A model generated the notes under the pieces. The model had not been told where the DNA came from. It did not search any database and saw only the letters and a program-made list of their open reading frames with translations. This document shows, in pieces, positions 1 through 7,800 of a stretch of 11,390 nt of DNA. The stretch's first letter is position 1. Each line of letters starts with the position of its first letter. This DNA is from Microscillaceae bacterium (lineage in GTDB: Bacteria; Bacteroidota; Bacteroidia; Cytophagales; Microscillaceae). Location: assembly GCA_003449595.1 (NCBI GenBank), contig DMHB01000212.1, positions 1-11,390 of the forward strand, given 5' to 3'. A program made the position numbers and the translations under genes.

Positions 1-21
1 GCATTAAAAAGTCTTGATTTA

Positions 22-50
22 GCCCCTCAAAAGAGGGCATATTTTTATTT
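22..50 (+). terminator. Candidate intrinsic terminator of an off-window upstream gene
   Basis: A short perfect stem (CCCTC at 24-28, GAGGG at 33-37) closes an AAAA loop and is followed by a T-rich run at 39-50. An outer GC could extend the stem with one bulged C. It lies just before the metal-transport operon, so it would end transcription of a rightward gene to the left of the window. The stem is only 5 bp, so the call is moderate. Confidence 0.45.
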
Positions 51-76
51 GACTTTAAGAGTTCACAATAGTTTGG
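48..76 (+). promoter_or_regulatory. Candidate Bacteroidota-type promoter of the metal ABC operon
   Basis: TTTG at 48-51 is followed, 17 bases after its final G, by TAGTTTGG at 69-76. The consensus for Bacteroidota primary-sigma promoters is a -33 TTG/TTTG and a -7 TAnnTTTG. Here five of the six fixed -7 bases match, and the spacing equals the TTG-N17-TAnnTTTG form described for Flavobacterium. Transcription would start near 83 and leave a leader of about 40 bases before the ATG at 125. No operator for a metal-responsive repressor could be recognised. Confidence 0.5.
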
Positions 77-124
77 CTAATTTTACGAGCCGCTTATTTA
101 GTCTATCTCTACTTAATATTTTTT

Positions 125-1057
125 ATGGTATCATTACACACAAAAACGTTTACTGTTCTTCTTATCCTAACCCTGATGGGTTTAAGTGCTTGTCAAAGTC
201 CCAACACAAATGACCAGCAAAAGCAAGTTTTCAAAATTGTAGCTACTACGGGTATGATTGGCGATGTGGTGGCTAACATAGCGGGCAACAAAGCCGAGGT
301 AAGTTTTTTGATGGGACCCGGCGTAGATCCCCACCTTTACAAAGCCACCAAAAGCGATTTGGATAAAATCCGCGAAGCCGACATAGTATTTTACAACGGA
401 ATAGGCTTAGAAGCCAAAATGGCAGAAGTTTTTGCGAAAGTAAAAGAGAAAAAATTCTTTGCCGTTGGCGAATCTGTACCCAAAGAAAACCTCATCATTT
501 TGGAAGGCACCGAAAACGAAACCGATCCACATTTCTGGTTAGATGTGGCACTATGGGCTAAAACAGTCGATTTTATTGCACAGAAATTAGGTGAAAAAGA
601 CGCTGCCAACCGCCAATTCTATGCCGACAATGCCGCAAAATACAAACAAAAACTCCTTGACTTAGACAAAAAAGTACGCGAAACAATGGCCGCTATCCCC
701 GAAAAAAGGCGTGTGCTGGTTACTGCCCACGATGCTTTCGGCTATTTCAGCAAATCGTATAATGTAAAAGTAAAAAGCTTGCAGGGCATTTCGACAGCCA
801 CCGAATTTGGCCTCAAAGACATTGCCGAGCTGGTTGACTTCATCGTAAAAAATGAAGTAAAGGCCGTTTTTGTGGAAAGCTTTATCTCGCCCAAATCTTT
901 AGAGGCCGTCGTGAAAGGATGTGAAGAGAAAGGACACAAAGTCAAAATTGGTGGAATGCTTTATACCGATGCCGTTGGCGAAAAAAATACCCCCGAAGCT
1001 ACCTATATTGGAATGATAGAGGCCAACCTCCGGCTACTGAGCGAGGGCTTAAAGTAA
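125..1057 (+). CDS. troA: TroA-type metal (Zn/Mn) ABC transporter substrate-binding lipoprotein
   Basis: This is the extracytoplasmic metal-binding component of a cluster A-I (ZnuA/TroA/PsaA) ABC importer. It would capture a divalent metal in the periplasm and pass it to an inner-membrane permease. Seen: a lipoprotein signal peptide with lipobox L20-S21-A22-C23, so the mature protein is lipid-anchored at Cys23. The four expected ligands are present: H70 in GPGVDPH, H136 in DPHFWLD, H202 in TAHDAFGYF and D282 in LYTDAVG. Their spacing and flanks (LQGISTATE after the third ligand, GGMLYTDA) follow Treponema TroA closely. Family knowledge: PsaA/MntC-type Mn binders carry Glu at the third position, whereas TroA and ZnuA carry His, so zinc or mixed Zn/Mn use is more likely than strict Mn. 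The His-rich loop of many ZnuA proteins is missing. Length, 310 residues, is normal. The ATPase gene follows after 6 bases. Metal specificity cannot be fixed from sequence. Confidence 0.9.
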   Translation: MVSLHTKTFTVLLILTLMGLSACQSPNTNDQQKQVFKIVATTGMIGDVVANIAGNKAEVSFLMGPGVDPHLYKATKSDLDKIREADIVFYNGIGLEAKMAEVFAKVKEKKFFAVGESVPKENLIILEGTENETDPHFWLDVALWAKTVDFIAQKLGEKDAANRQFYADNAAKYKQKLLDLDKKVRETMAAIPEKRRVLVTAHDAFGYFSKSYNVKVKSLQGISTATEFGLKDIAELVDFIVKNEVKAVFVESFISPKSLEAVVKGCEEKGHKVKIGGMLYTDAVGEKNTPEATYIGMIEANLRLLSEGLK

Positions 1058-1063
1058 ACCACT

Positions 1064-1837
1064 ATGAATGAAACGCAAGCCGCTACATCGGCCTCTTTGC
1101 CCGCAATTCGTGTAGAAAACCTGACCGTTGCCTACAAAAACCACATCGCCCTGAGCCAAATTAGTTTTGAGCTGCCTCAGCAAAGTTTGGCTGGCATCAT
1201 CGGGCCTAATGGTTCCGGAAAAACCACCCTATTGAAATCGCTGCTGGGGGTGGTGTCTCCTGCGCAAGGCCAAACCCAATTATTGGGCAAGCCCTTTGCC
1301 GAGGTGCGCCACTTGGTAAGTTATGTGCCGCAAAGAACAGCCGTCGATTGGGATTTTCCGGCCAGTGTGTGGGATGTGGTACTGATGGGGCGCACCAACC
1401 CCAAAAATTTATTCCGGCGCATCAACGCTGAAGACAGAGCCATTGCCGCGGCAGCCTTAGAGCAAGTAGGCTTGGCCGATTTGCGCAAACGCCAAATTGC
1501 AGCCCTTTCGGGCGGGCAGCAGCAACGGGTGTTTTTAGCCCGCGCCTTGGCGCAGCAGGCCGATTTATACTTGTTGGATGAACCATTTGCAGGCGTAGAT
1601 ATGGCCACCGAAAACACGATGATGGATTTGCTCCACCAAATGCGCCAAAGCGGCAAAACCGTCGTAGTAGTCCACCACGACTTGCAAACCGTCAAAACTT
1701 ACTTCGACTGGGTGCTGCTGCTCAACAAAGTTTTGATCGATTGTGGGCCGACAGCCGATATTTTCACCACCGAAAATGTATATCGCACCTACGGTCGGCG
1801 CTGGGATTTTAGCGAAAAAATGGAAATGCCCAATTAA
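1064..1837 (+). CDS. Metal ABC transporter ATP-binding protein (TroB/ZnuC/MntB type)
   Basis: This is the cytoplasmic ATPase that powers a divalent-metal importer. All ABC nucleotide-binding motifs are intact: Walker A GPNGSGKT at residues 47-54, Q-loop Gln90 in SYVPQ, signature LSGGQ at 148-152, Walker B ending in LLDEP with D172 and E173, D-loop GVD at 177-179, and the switch His205 in VVVHHDL. The text around the Q-loop (YVPQRTAVDWDFP) is typical of the Mn/Zn/Fe chelate-type family that pairs with TroA/MntA binding proteins. Length, 257 residues, is normal. It starts 6 bases after the binding-protein stop, so the two are almost surely co-transcribed. The partner permease (about 270-300 residues, 7-9 helices) does not follow: the next gene is an unrelated DUF7935-like protein. 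Function as the ATPase of a metal importer is secure, the exact metal is not. Confidence 0.93.
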   Translation: MNETQAATSASLPAIRVENLTVAYKNHIALSQISFELPQQSLAGIIGPNGSGKTTLLKSLLGVVSPAQGQTQLLGKPFAEVRHLVSYVPQRTAVDWDFPASVWDVVLMGRTNPKNLFRRINAEDRAIAAAALEQVGLADLRKRQIAALSGGQQQRVFLARALAQQADLYLLDEPFAGVDMATENTMMDLLHQMRQSGKTVVVVHHDLQTVKTYFDWVLLLNKVLIDCGPTADIFTTENVYRTYGRRWDFSEKMEMPN

Positions 1838-1926
1838 TTTTAGTTGTTTTTTTGACATTTAGCCCTTTGCTTTGCCAAGAAATCACGCAAACTACATCTC
1901 ATTATTTACCTTCTACTTAGATATTT

Positions 1927-2469
1927 ATGGAATTTGTCATCGAATTGCTCAAAATCACAATACCTGCCGGCTTGGTGCTGTATGCGATGTATTTGAGTAT
2001 GACCTCTTTTTTAGAAAAAGAACTCAAACAACGGCAAACAGACCTACAACTGAAAAGAACCGAAACCAACGCCAAGATGAGCGAACAGGTACTGATGATT
2101 CGCCTGCAGGCTTATGAGCGGATGGTGCTTTTTTTAGAGCGTATTTCTCCTCCGCAACTCATCTCACGCATCACCCGCCCCGACATCACGGTTTCGCTTT
2201 TGCAGCAATTGCTCATCAGCGACATCCGCAATGAGTTTGCCCACAACCTCTCGCAGCAAGTGTATATGAGCGACGATGCCTGGGAAATGACCAAAAAAGC
2301 TACCGAAGAGATGATTTTATTGATCAATAATTCTACTTTGGGGCTTGACGAAAACGACAACGGCTTGGCCTTGTCAAAACGCATTTTGGAAAACGCCATG
2401 CAGTTAGATGTCAATCCTTCGAAAGATGCCATTGCCTTCATCAAGGAGGAAATGAAACAGTTTTTTTAG
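1927..2469 (+). CDS. Membrane-anchored coiled-coil protein, DUF7935-like
   Basis: A protein of unknown function that matches, from memory, a short Bacteroidota family (DUF7935). Seen: one N-terminal hydrophobic helix at about residues 4-24, then a charged, Gln/Lys/Glu-rich helix at about 28-62 that should form a coiled coil, then a helical soluble part. Stretches that look conserved are RLQAYERM (59-66), ERISPPQLISR (71-81) and NEFAHNLSQQVY (102-113). With so short an N-terminus the bulk is probably cytoplasmic. Its stop is 8 bases before the asparagine synthase start, so the two should share a transcript. The 89-base gap before it is AT-rich; a weak promoter-like pair (TTTG at 1871-1874, TACATCTC at 1893-1900) is too poor to call. 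The start at 1927 is chosen because it places the hydrophobic helix at the N-terminus. No enzyme motif is visible. Confidence 0.82.
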   Translation: MEFVIELLKITIPAGLVLYAMYLSMTSFLEKELKQRQTDLQLKRTETNAKMSEQVLMIRLQAYERMVLFLERISPPQLISRITRPDITVSLLQQLLISDIRNEFAHNLSQQVYMSDDAWEMTKKATEEMILLINNSTLGLDENDNGLALSKRILENAMQLDVNPSKDAIAFIKEEMKQFF

Positions 2470-2477
2470 ACAACTTT

Positions 2478-4289
2478 ATGTGCGGCATCAGTTTGCTGTT
2501 GGACAAGCGTCATCATTTGAAAGAGCCTGAAACCGTGCTTCAAAAAATGATGCAAGCTGTCGCCCACCGAGGCCCAGATTTTGCGCAGATAGGTAATTCT
2601 CAAAACATTTATTGGGGCTTCCAAAGACTCCGAATTCAAGACATAAGTGCACAAGCCGACCAAATTTGGCAAAGCGAAGATGGCCAACAGGTGCTTTTGT
2701 TCAATGGCGAAATTTATAACACCGAGCCACTTCGCCGCAGCCTGCGCCCTACCGTCGAGTGGCAGTCGGCTTGCGATGCCGAGGTGGTTTTTCAGGCATT
2801 GCTGCAAGAAGGCATCACGTGTTGCCACCGATTCAATGGGATGTTTGCCTTGGTTTGGCTCGATCTGGCGAGCAAAACCCTGTGGATGGCCACCGACCGC
2901 CACGGTATCAAACCTTTGTTTGTGGCCGACACCCCCGATTATTTGCTCATTTCTTCAGAAATAAAGGGCATTTTGGCCTCCGGACTCGTCCCTCGGGTGC
3001 TGAATGCCAAGGCCGTCCATCATTACCTACAGTTCAAATACGCACCAGCGCCTGCCACTTTTTGGGAGGCTATTCAGAAGGTTGGCGGGGTGTGGGGGTA
3101 CGACCTTACCCAAGGCAGCTTTCAATTCAGCGATTATCCGCCATTGGTCTTACCTCCAGCCGCCGAGGTACTCGTTGGGCAACCCTTCGAAGCCAAGCGG
3201 TGGTTGGCCTTTTTTGAAGAGGCATTTGCCTTACAAATTCCTCAAGAGGTATCGTGGGGCGTTTTTTTGAGCGGCGGCATCGATTCCTCTTTGTTATTGG
3301 CTGCTTTTGGCCGCTTGCGCGAAGTGGCTGTACAGGCATTTACAATTCAGATGGCCGGTGCCATGACCGCCGAATCAGCGCAAGCACAACGGGTAGCAGC
3401 CCAAACACACGCCCAATGGGATTGGGTAGAACTGCCTTGGGAAAGCCTTGCCGACACGGCTACTTGGCTTCCGGCACTTGATCAACCCATTGCCGACAGC
3501 GCTTTTCTGTTGACCCATTATTTGTCAAAACATAGCCACACGGCAGCCAAAGTAGTTTTTTCGGGGGCTGGCGCCGACGAATATTGGGTGGGTTATCATC
3601 GCCACCGAGCGATGGCCATTTACCTACAACATCGGTCATTTTTATTGAAAAGCAAGCAACTGCTTCGCGCGGTGGGTTTAACCCAATATGGCAGCCGGCT
3701 TTGGCAAAAGTTTTGGGAAGACCTCGATCCCAACGAAGCGCTTACGTATGCCCATTTTTGCAGCCTCACCCCTCGGCTAACTCCTGAAAATGGACTATTG
3801 GAAAATACTCCCAATACCGCGTTTGGTTTAGCACAAGCGCTTTGGCACGATCAGCAAAACTACCTGCCGGAAGATGTACTCAGCCTCAGCGACCAAGCCA
3901 CGATGTGGCACGGACAAGAAATGCGTGTACCTTATCTCGACAATGGGCTAACAGCCTTGGCCGAGCAGTTTTCGGCAAAATGGCGATTGCATAAAGGCCA
4001 AAAATGGGTATTGAAAGCCCTACATCAAACAGCTTTGCCGAGCTTGAAGCCTTTTCCACAAAAATTGGGATTCGGTATCGATTTACAAGCTGCTGCCGTG
4101 CCTCCTTGGGTGCTTCAATGGATAAATGACCAGTGGCAGCCCCGCTCGCAACCTTTGTACGATTATGTGGCCTATGAAAAAGTGCAGTATATTTGGCACC
4201 AACACCGAACCGGCCAACAAAACGCCTCACCGGCCATCTGGGCGTTGCTAATGCTGGGGCTTTGGCTCAAACAGGCTACAAACTTTTGA
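2478..4289 (+). CDS. asnB: Asparagine synthase (glutamine-hydrolysing), AsnB family
   Basis: A class II glutamine amidotransferase fused to an ATP-dependent synthetase. The family makes asparagine from aspartate, glutamine and ATP; relatives amidate sugars or cell-envelope precursors. Glutaminase domain (about 2-170): Cys2 becomes the N-terminal nucleophile after Met removal, with RGPD (31-34), Arg50, FNGEIYN (75-81, including N76 and E78) and Asp100, matching the E. coli AsnB glutamine site. Synthetase domain (about 236-595): PP-loop SGGIDSS (265-271), DQPIADS (335-341), SGAGADE (362-368), RVPYLD (483-488) and GFGIDL (531-536). Length, 603 residues, is normal. Odd points: several usual signatures are altered, for example DRHGIKPLF for DRFGIKPLY, and Ala364 occupies the position of E. 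coli Glu348, a catalytic acid. An asparagine synthase is the best call, but a specialised amidotransferase remains possible. It follows the DUF7935-like gene by 8 bases. The start is fixed by the MCGI sequence. Confidence 0.9.
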   Translation: MCGISLLLDKRHHLKEPETVLQKMMQAVAHRGPDFAQIGNSQNIYWGFQRLRIQDISAQADQIWQSEDGQQVLLFNGEIYNTEPLRRSLRPTVEWQSACDAEVVFQALLQEGITCCHRFNGMFALVWLDLASKTLWMATDRHGIKPLFVADTPDYLLISSEIKGILASGLVPRVLNAKAVHHYLQFKYAPAPATFWEAIQKVGGVWGYDLTQGSFQFSDYPPLVLPPAAEVLVGQPFEAKRWLAFFEEAFALQIPQEVSWGVFLSGGIDSSLLLAAFGRLREVAVQAFTIQMAGAMTAESAQAQRVAAQTHAQWDWVELPWESLADTATWLPALDQPIADSAFLLTHYLSKHSHTAAKVVFSGAGADEYWVGYHRHRAMAIYLQHRSFLLKSKQLLRAVGLTQYGSRLWQKFWEDLDPNEALTYAHFCSLTPRLTPENGLLENTPNTAFGLAQALWHDQQNYLPEDVLSLSDQATMWHGQEMRVPYLDNGLTALAEQFSAKWRLHKGQKWVLKALHQTALPSLKPFPQKLGFGIDLQAAAVPPWVLQWINDQWQPRSQPLYDYVAYEKVQYIWHQHRTGQQNASPAIWALLMLGLWLKQATNF

Positions 4290-4367
4290 GATGTTTTTTT
4301 AAACAAGCCCGTTTTCAGTCGGTTTAACAAATAGAAAATTTCATTTATTTTTTTCAAACTTCCAATT

Positions 4368-4736
4368 ATGAAAATAAAATCAACTTGGGTTTGTTTCTTT
4401 AGCGGCCTACTCATCTTTTTGGATGGCTTATACAGCTATGCCGTAGCAGGGGCTTTCGTACCCATTCCAGTAGGATTATTGCTTATGGCGGTGGCTTTTG
4501 GAATGAAAAATAAGCATTTGGCACACTTTGTCGTATTATTTACCTTGCTTTTTGGCATTGCCTCCCTTTTTACCGGCGTGCGCGCCCAGCTGAACCCCAC
4601 CTTTACAGAGGCCGAAAAGCTGCGCAAACTTTTCACCTATGGCATTTTAGTTGTTACCTGTTTGGGCGCAACGGGGTTGTACGTACTCGATTTCATACAG
4701 AAGCGCAAAGAAAGGCTTGCAGCCGTGCCTAACTGA
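4368..4736 (+). CDS. Small hypothetical inner-membrane protein
   Basis: A 122-residue protein of no family I can name. Four hydrophobic stretches are visible at about residues 7-23, 29-45, 53-70 and 89-109, with short basic loops (KNKH at 47-50) and a positively charged C-terminal tail (QKRKER), so the C-terminus is probably cytoplasmic. The longest loop (about 71-88) carries acidic and basic residues. The layout recalls small DoxX-like or DUF-type four-helix proteins, but no diagnostic motif is present. It is preceded by a 78-base AT-rich gap after asnB with no clear promoter, and followed by a candidate hairpin terminator. Coding status is supported by continuous hydrophobic helix patterning, the same strand as its neighbours and tight fit between them. 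Confidence 0.75.
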   Translation: MKIKSTWVCFFSGLLIFLDGLYSYAVAGAFVPIPVGLLLMAVAFGMKNKHLAHFVVLFTLLFGIASLFTGVRAQLNPTFTEAEKLRKLFTYGILVVTCLGATGLYVLDFIQKRKERLAAVPN

Positions 4737-4753
4737 TATTTTACTAATCATTT

Positions 4754-4772
4754 TGGCTTGAGAGCCATTTTT
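4754..4772 (+). terminator. Candidate intrinsic terminator for the rightward genes
   Basis: TGGCT at 4754-4758 and AGCCA at 4763-4767 form a 5-bp stem around a TGAG loop, followed directly by TTTTT at 4768-4772. It lies 17 bases after the stop of the small membrane protein, in the right direction to end its transcript. Confidence 0.5.
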
Positions 4773-4785
4773 GAGGAGATTACTT

Positions 4786-4815
4786 AATTTGCCTGTCGGG
4801 AAAGATGGGCAAATT
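4786..4815 (-). terminator. Inverted repeat at the 3' end of porU2, possible terminator
   Basis: AATTTGCC at 4786-4793 is perfectly repeated in inverse as GGCAAATT at 4808-4815, four bases past the porU2 stop codon (4820-4822). In + strand RNA, two G-U wobbles and two further pairs could lengthen the stem to about 12 bp; in - strand RNA only the 8 outer pairs hold. No clean T-run follows on the - strand, so it may act as a transcript-end stabiliser or a weak terminator instead of a classical one. Confidence 0.4.
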
Positions 4816-4819
4816 GTAT

Positions 4820-7800
4820 CTACCTCAAAATATACAACTTCCCATATCCTTTGATGAAGGCTTTGTCTCCGGCGGTTTTGCGTTGCCCCATCGCACTCGT
4901 TGTTCCCTCCAGCAATACACGATAAAGATAAACCCCATTGGCCAACACGTCGCCAAACTCGTCGCGCCCATCCCAGGCATATTCCGATAAGTTGTTGCCA
5001 ATCCGCACAGGCCCCAGTTCATCTTGGGTAATTTCACGAACCACCTTGCCTGTTACCGTCATAATCTGAATTTTGATGCGTGTGGGCACCTCATTCCCCG
5101 TAAGGGTAAACACAAATCGCGTGCTGCTGGAAAAGGGATTGGGATAGGGAAAAAAGTTGGTAACTGTTGATTCGTTGATAACCTCAAAGTTGATTTGGTA
5201 AGGCGTGACCGCCGACAAGTTGCCCGAAGCGTCTTTTCCTTGCACCCGCAACGTATAGATGCCATCAGTCAGGTTTTTGGGGTTGTAGTTTACCTCAGTG
5301 ATGCCATTGGCCGAAGTCCACCGCACATCGGGGTTGCTCAGGGTAATGGTTTCAAACGAACAAGTAGCGCAAGGCCGCTTCAAGCCGATGTTGACGGCTG
5401 TGGTATCTTGCAAAACTAAGAAGCGGTTGTCGTCACGCAAGCGAATGCTAATCAGCGGACTGGGCGACACGATTTCGCCATCCATAATTTGCCGACCATC
5501 GAAAGCCACCTCTAAGGTTGGGTTGCGGTTGTCGCGAATGACATTGAAATTGACTTGCAAAATGTTGTTTTCGTAGTAGGCTTCCGGCTGTAAACGCGGG
5601 TTGACAAACACCCTGAGTTGGTTTTGCCCTGCCATTCCCCTGGTATCGATGGGTAAATTGAAACGCACCACTTCTTTGGCTGCCGGGGCTTTGATGTAGG
5701 CGGTGCGGGTTAGGTTTCTGCCGGTGGTTTGGTTGCTAAACGTATATTCAACCAATACCGAATCGCGGAAAGGTAGGTTGCTCAAATTTTGGAAAGCAAA
5801 ATCAAGCGTAAAATTATCGCCTTCTTGCCTATCGCTGATGGTGTAGCGGTCGCGGCCAATCAAATCGACATTGATAAAGCCTTCCGGCACACCGTCGTAC
5901 AACACTATCCAGTTGCGCAATTGCACCGGCGTAAACGTTACAGCATCCGAAGTACGCAGCCTGAGCCGCAAATAAGGATAAGCCTGCGCCGAAATACCAC
6001 TCAAATTGACCGAATTGGTGGTGATGTTGCTCAGTAGCAAGGTTTCTTGCCCGGTCAGCGAAACCCCGTACAAATCAAGTTGGTAAGTATCGTTGGCAAA
6101 GGTTTGGATGCGGTTGCGCAGTTCGCGCCATTGGGTAGCCGGCCCAATGAGGGTAGAGTTCATCGTGCCCTCGCTTACTTGGATGTTGATATTGGTTTGG
6201 AGGCTTATCTTATCCGAAGTGGGGTTGCCTATGTTGCCCGATATGATTTCGGTGGCGGTGGCGACTGGTGCGCCTTTGCGGCCTAAAATGATGTAAGGCG
6301 CGCCGCTTACCAAGCTGGCCAAAGGTGCAAAAGGGTTGGTATTGGCACCAATCAGCCCAAAGGCGGCGCGTTGGGCGGGTGTCCACGTGCCAAATTGTAC
6401 GTTGCCAGCAGAAAAAAGCAGTACGTAGTCGCCGTTACTGACAGCGTTGATAAAGTTGGTAACATCGCCCCCGGTAATCTGGGTGTTGTTGAAATTGCTT
6501 GTAACTGCCGGTAACCGTCCGCACGAATTGCCAAATACATAGTAAGGTGCTGCATTGCTTTGCCTGAAAGCAGTGCCCAACATCACGTTGTTGCCACACC
6601 TGCCCGAAAACACCAAGGGCAGCCCATTGAAACTCAAAAAAACATCGGTTGTAACGTTTCCGACAGCTGTACTGCCCAAAGTGCGGGCTACGATTTCGTT
6701 CAGGGTGTTTTGAAAATCCAACCTTCGGGTGGCCATATTGCGCACCAATAAGTTGACTTGGTTTTTTAAAAATTGTGGAAACTGCACCTGTGCCCATCCG
6801 GGAGGGCTATCGCGTACATACACAAACGAACTTTGCCCCCACAAGCTGTTGGGGTCGGAGGCGGCATCGGCAAAGTTGACACGCCAATAATACACGGTAC
6901 TGTCAGTGCTGTTATCGCTCAACAGGGTAACGTTCCAAATAGCCACAGATGCCGCCGGTTGGAGCTGGGTTTGCTTAATAGGGCTATTGAAATTGAGGGT
7001 GGTATCGATTTCAAAGACAATTTGGCGGTTTTCTAAAGATTGCAATCCGCTGGCCGTAGCCGTAAGGGCGACAGGCTGTTCGGAAACAATGGCAAACTCT
7101 TGTGGTAAAATAGGATTTACACCGACCCCTGGGAAGAAATAGTCGAAAGAGGCCACATTGTTGGCTTTGGAAAGCTCTACCACTTCGTTGGGGAAGTCGA
7201 TGGTTACTTCAAAGGTATTCAAACCGAAGGCATTGACACCTTGCACCGAGCGCAACGAAAAAGTAAGGGTGTCTTTATAATTCACCGCCGGATAGTCGTT
7301 GGTACCGGTATAAAGTGCCGAAGATCCATCGGGAAAGTAGCGCCGGATAGAAACCGCAAAACTTTGTTGGGCCGGATCGGCGATACCGATGTTGGAAACC
7401 GGAATTTTGACCAAAAAAGAGTCGGTTGTGGCTGTAATCGGGTTCGCATCGACGGCTTGCAAGTACAGCTCGCTGCCGCTGATGGCATAGTCGGGGCGGT
7501 TGCCCGGAGTAAAACGTACCGCAGGGTCGCCTTGCAGCAACATTTGCTGGATGTTGGTCTGCTCTACTTGGTCGAACACCCCCACATAACGGCGCATCAG
7601 TTCTTGCTGAACAGTGCCAATGGGTTGCCCCAAAAAGTTCAGATCTGTATAGGCCACTTGGAAAAACCGCGAAGAATAACGAATCAGCGGCAGCGAATAC
7701 CCAATGTAAGTATGCGCAATGAAGCCTAAGGCACCCCGGTCGGGGGTCTTCAGCCAATCTTCTGATAAAGTAGTACCAGCGCCATAAAAAATACTGGCCA

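Noticed and set aside
1565..1858. 97-residue - strand frame at the 3' end of the ATPase gene
   Set aside because: It is antisense to the Walker B and switch region of the ABC ATPase and has no similarity to a permease or any other family.
1872..2117. 81-residue + strand frame starting before the DUF7935-like gene
   Set aside because: It overlaps the DUF7935-like gene out of frame, whereas that gene's N-terminal helix and coiled coil are clearly coding.
2759..3217. 152-residue + strand frame inside asnB
   Set aside because: It overlaps the glutaminase-synthetase region of asnB out of frame, has no recognisable motif and an Arg/Gly/Pro-rich composition.
7241..7757. Open frames of 160 residues or more in other frames (162 aa on +, 160 aa on -) inside porU2
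   Set aside because: Both overlap the C25 domain of porU2, which has clear motifs. Their translations are rich in Arg, His, Gln and Cys with no domain, which is typical of shadow frames in moderate-GC DNA.
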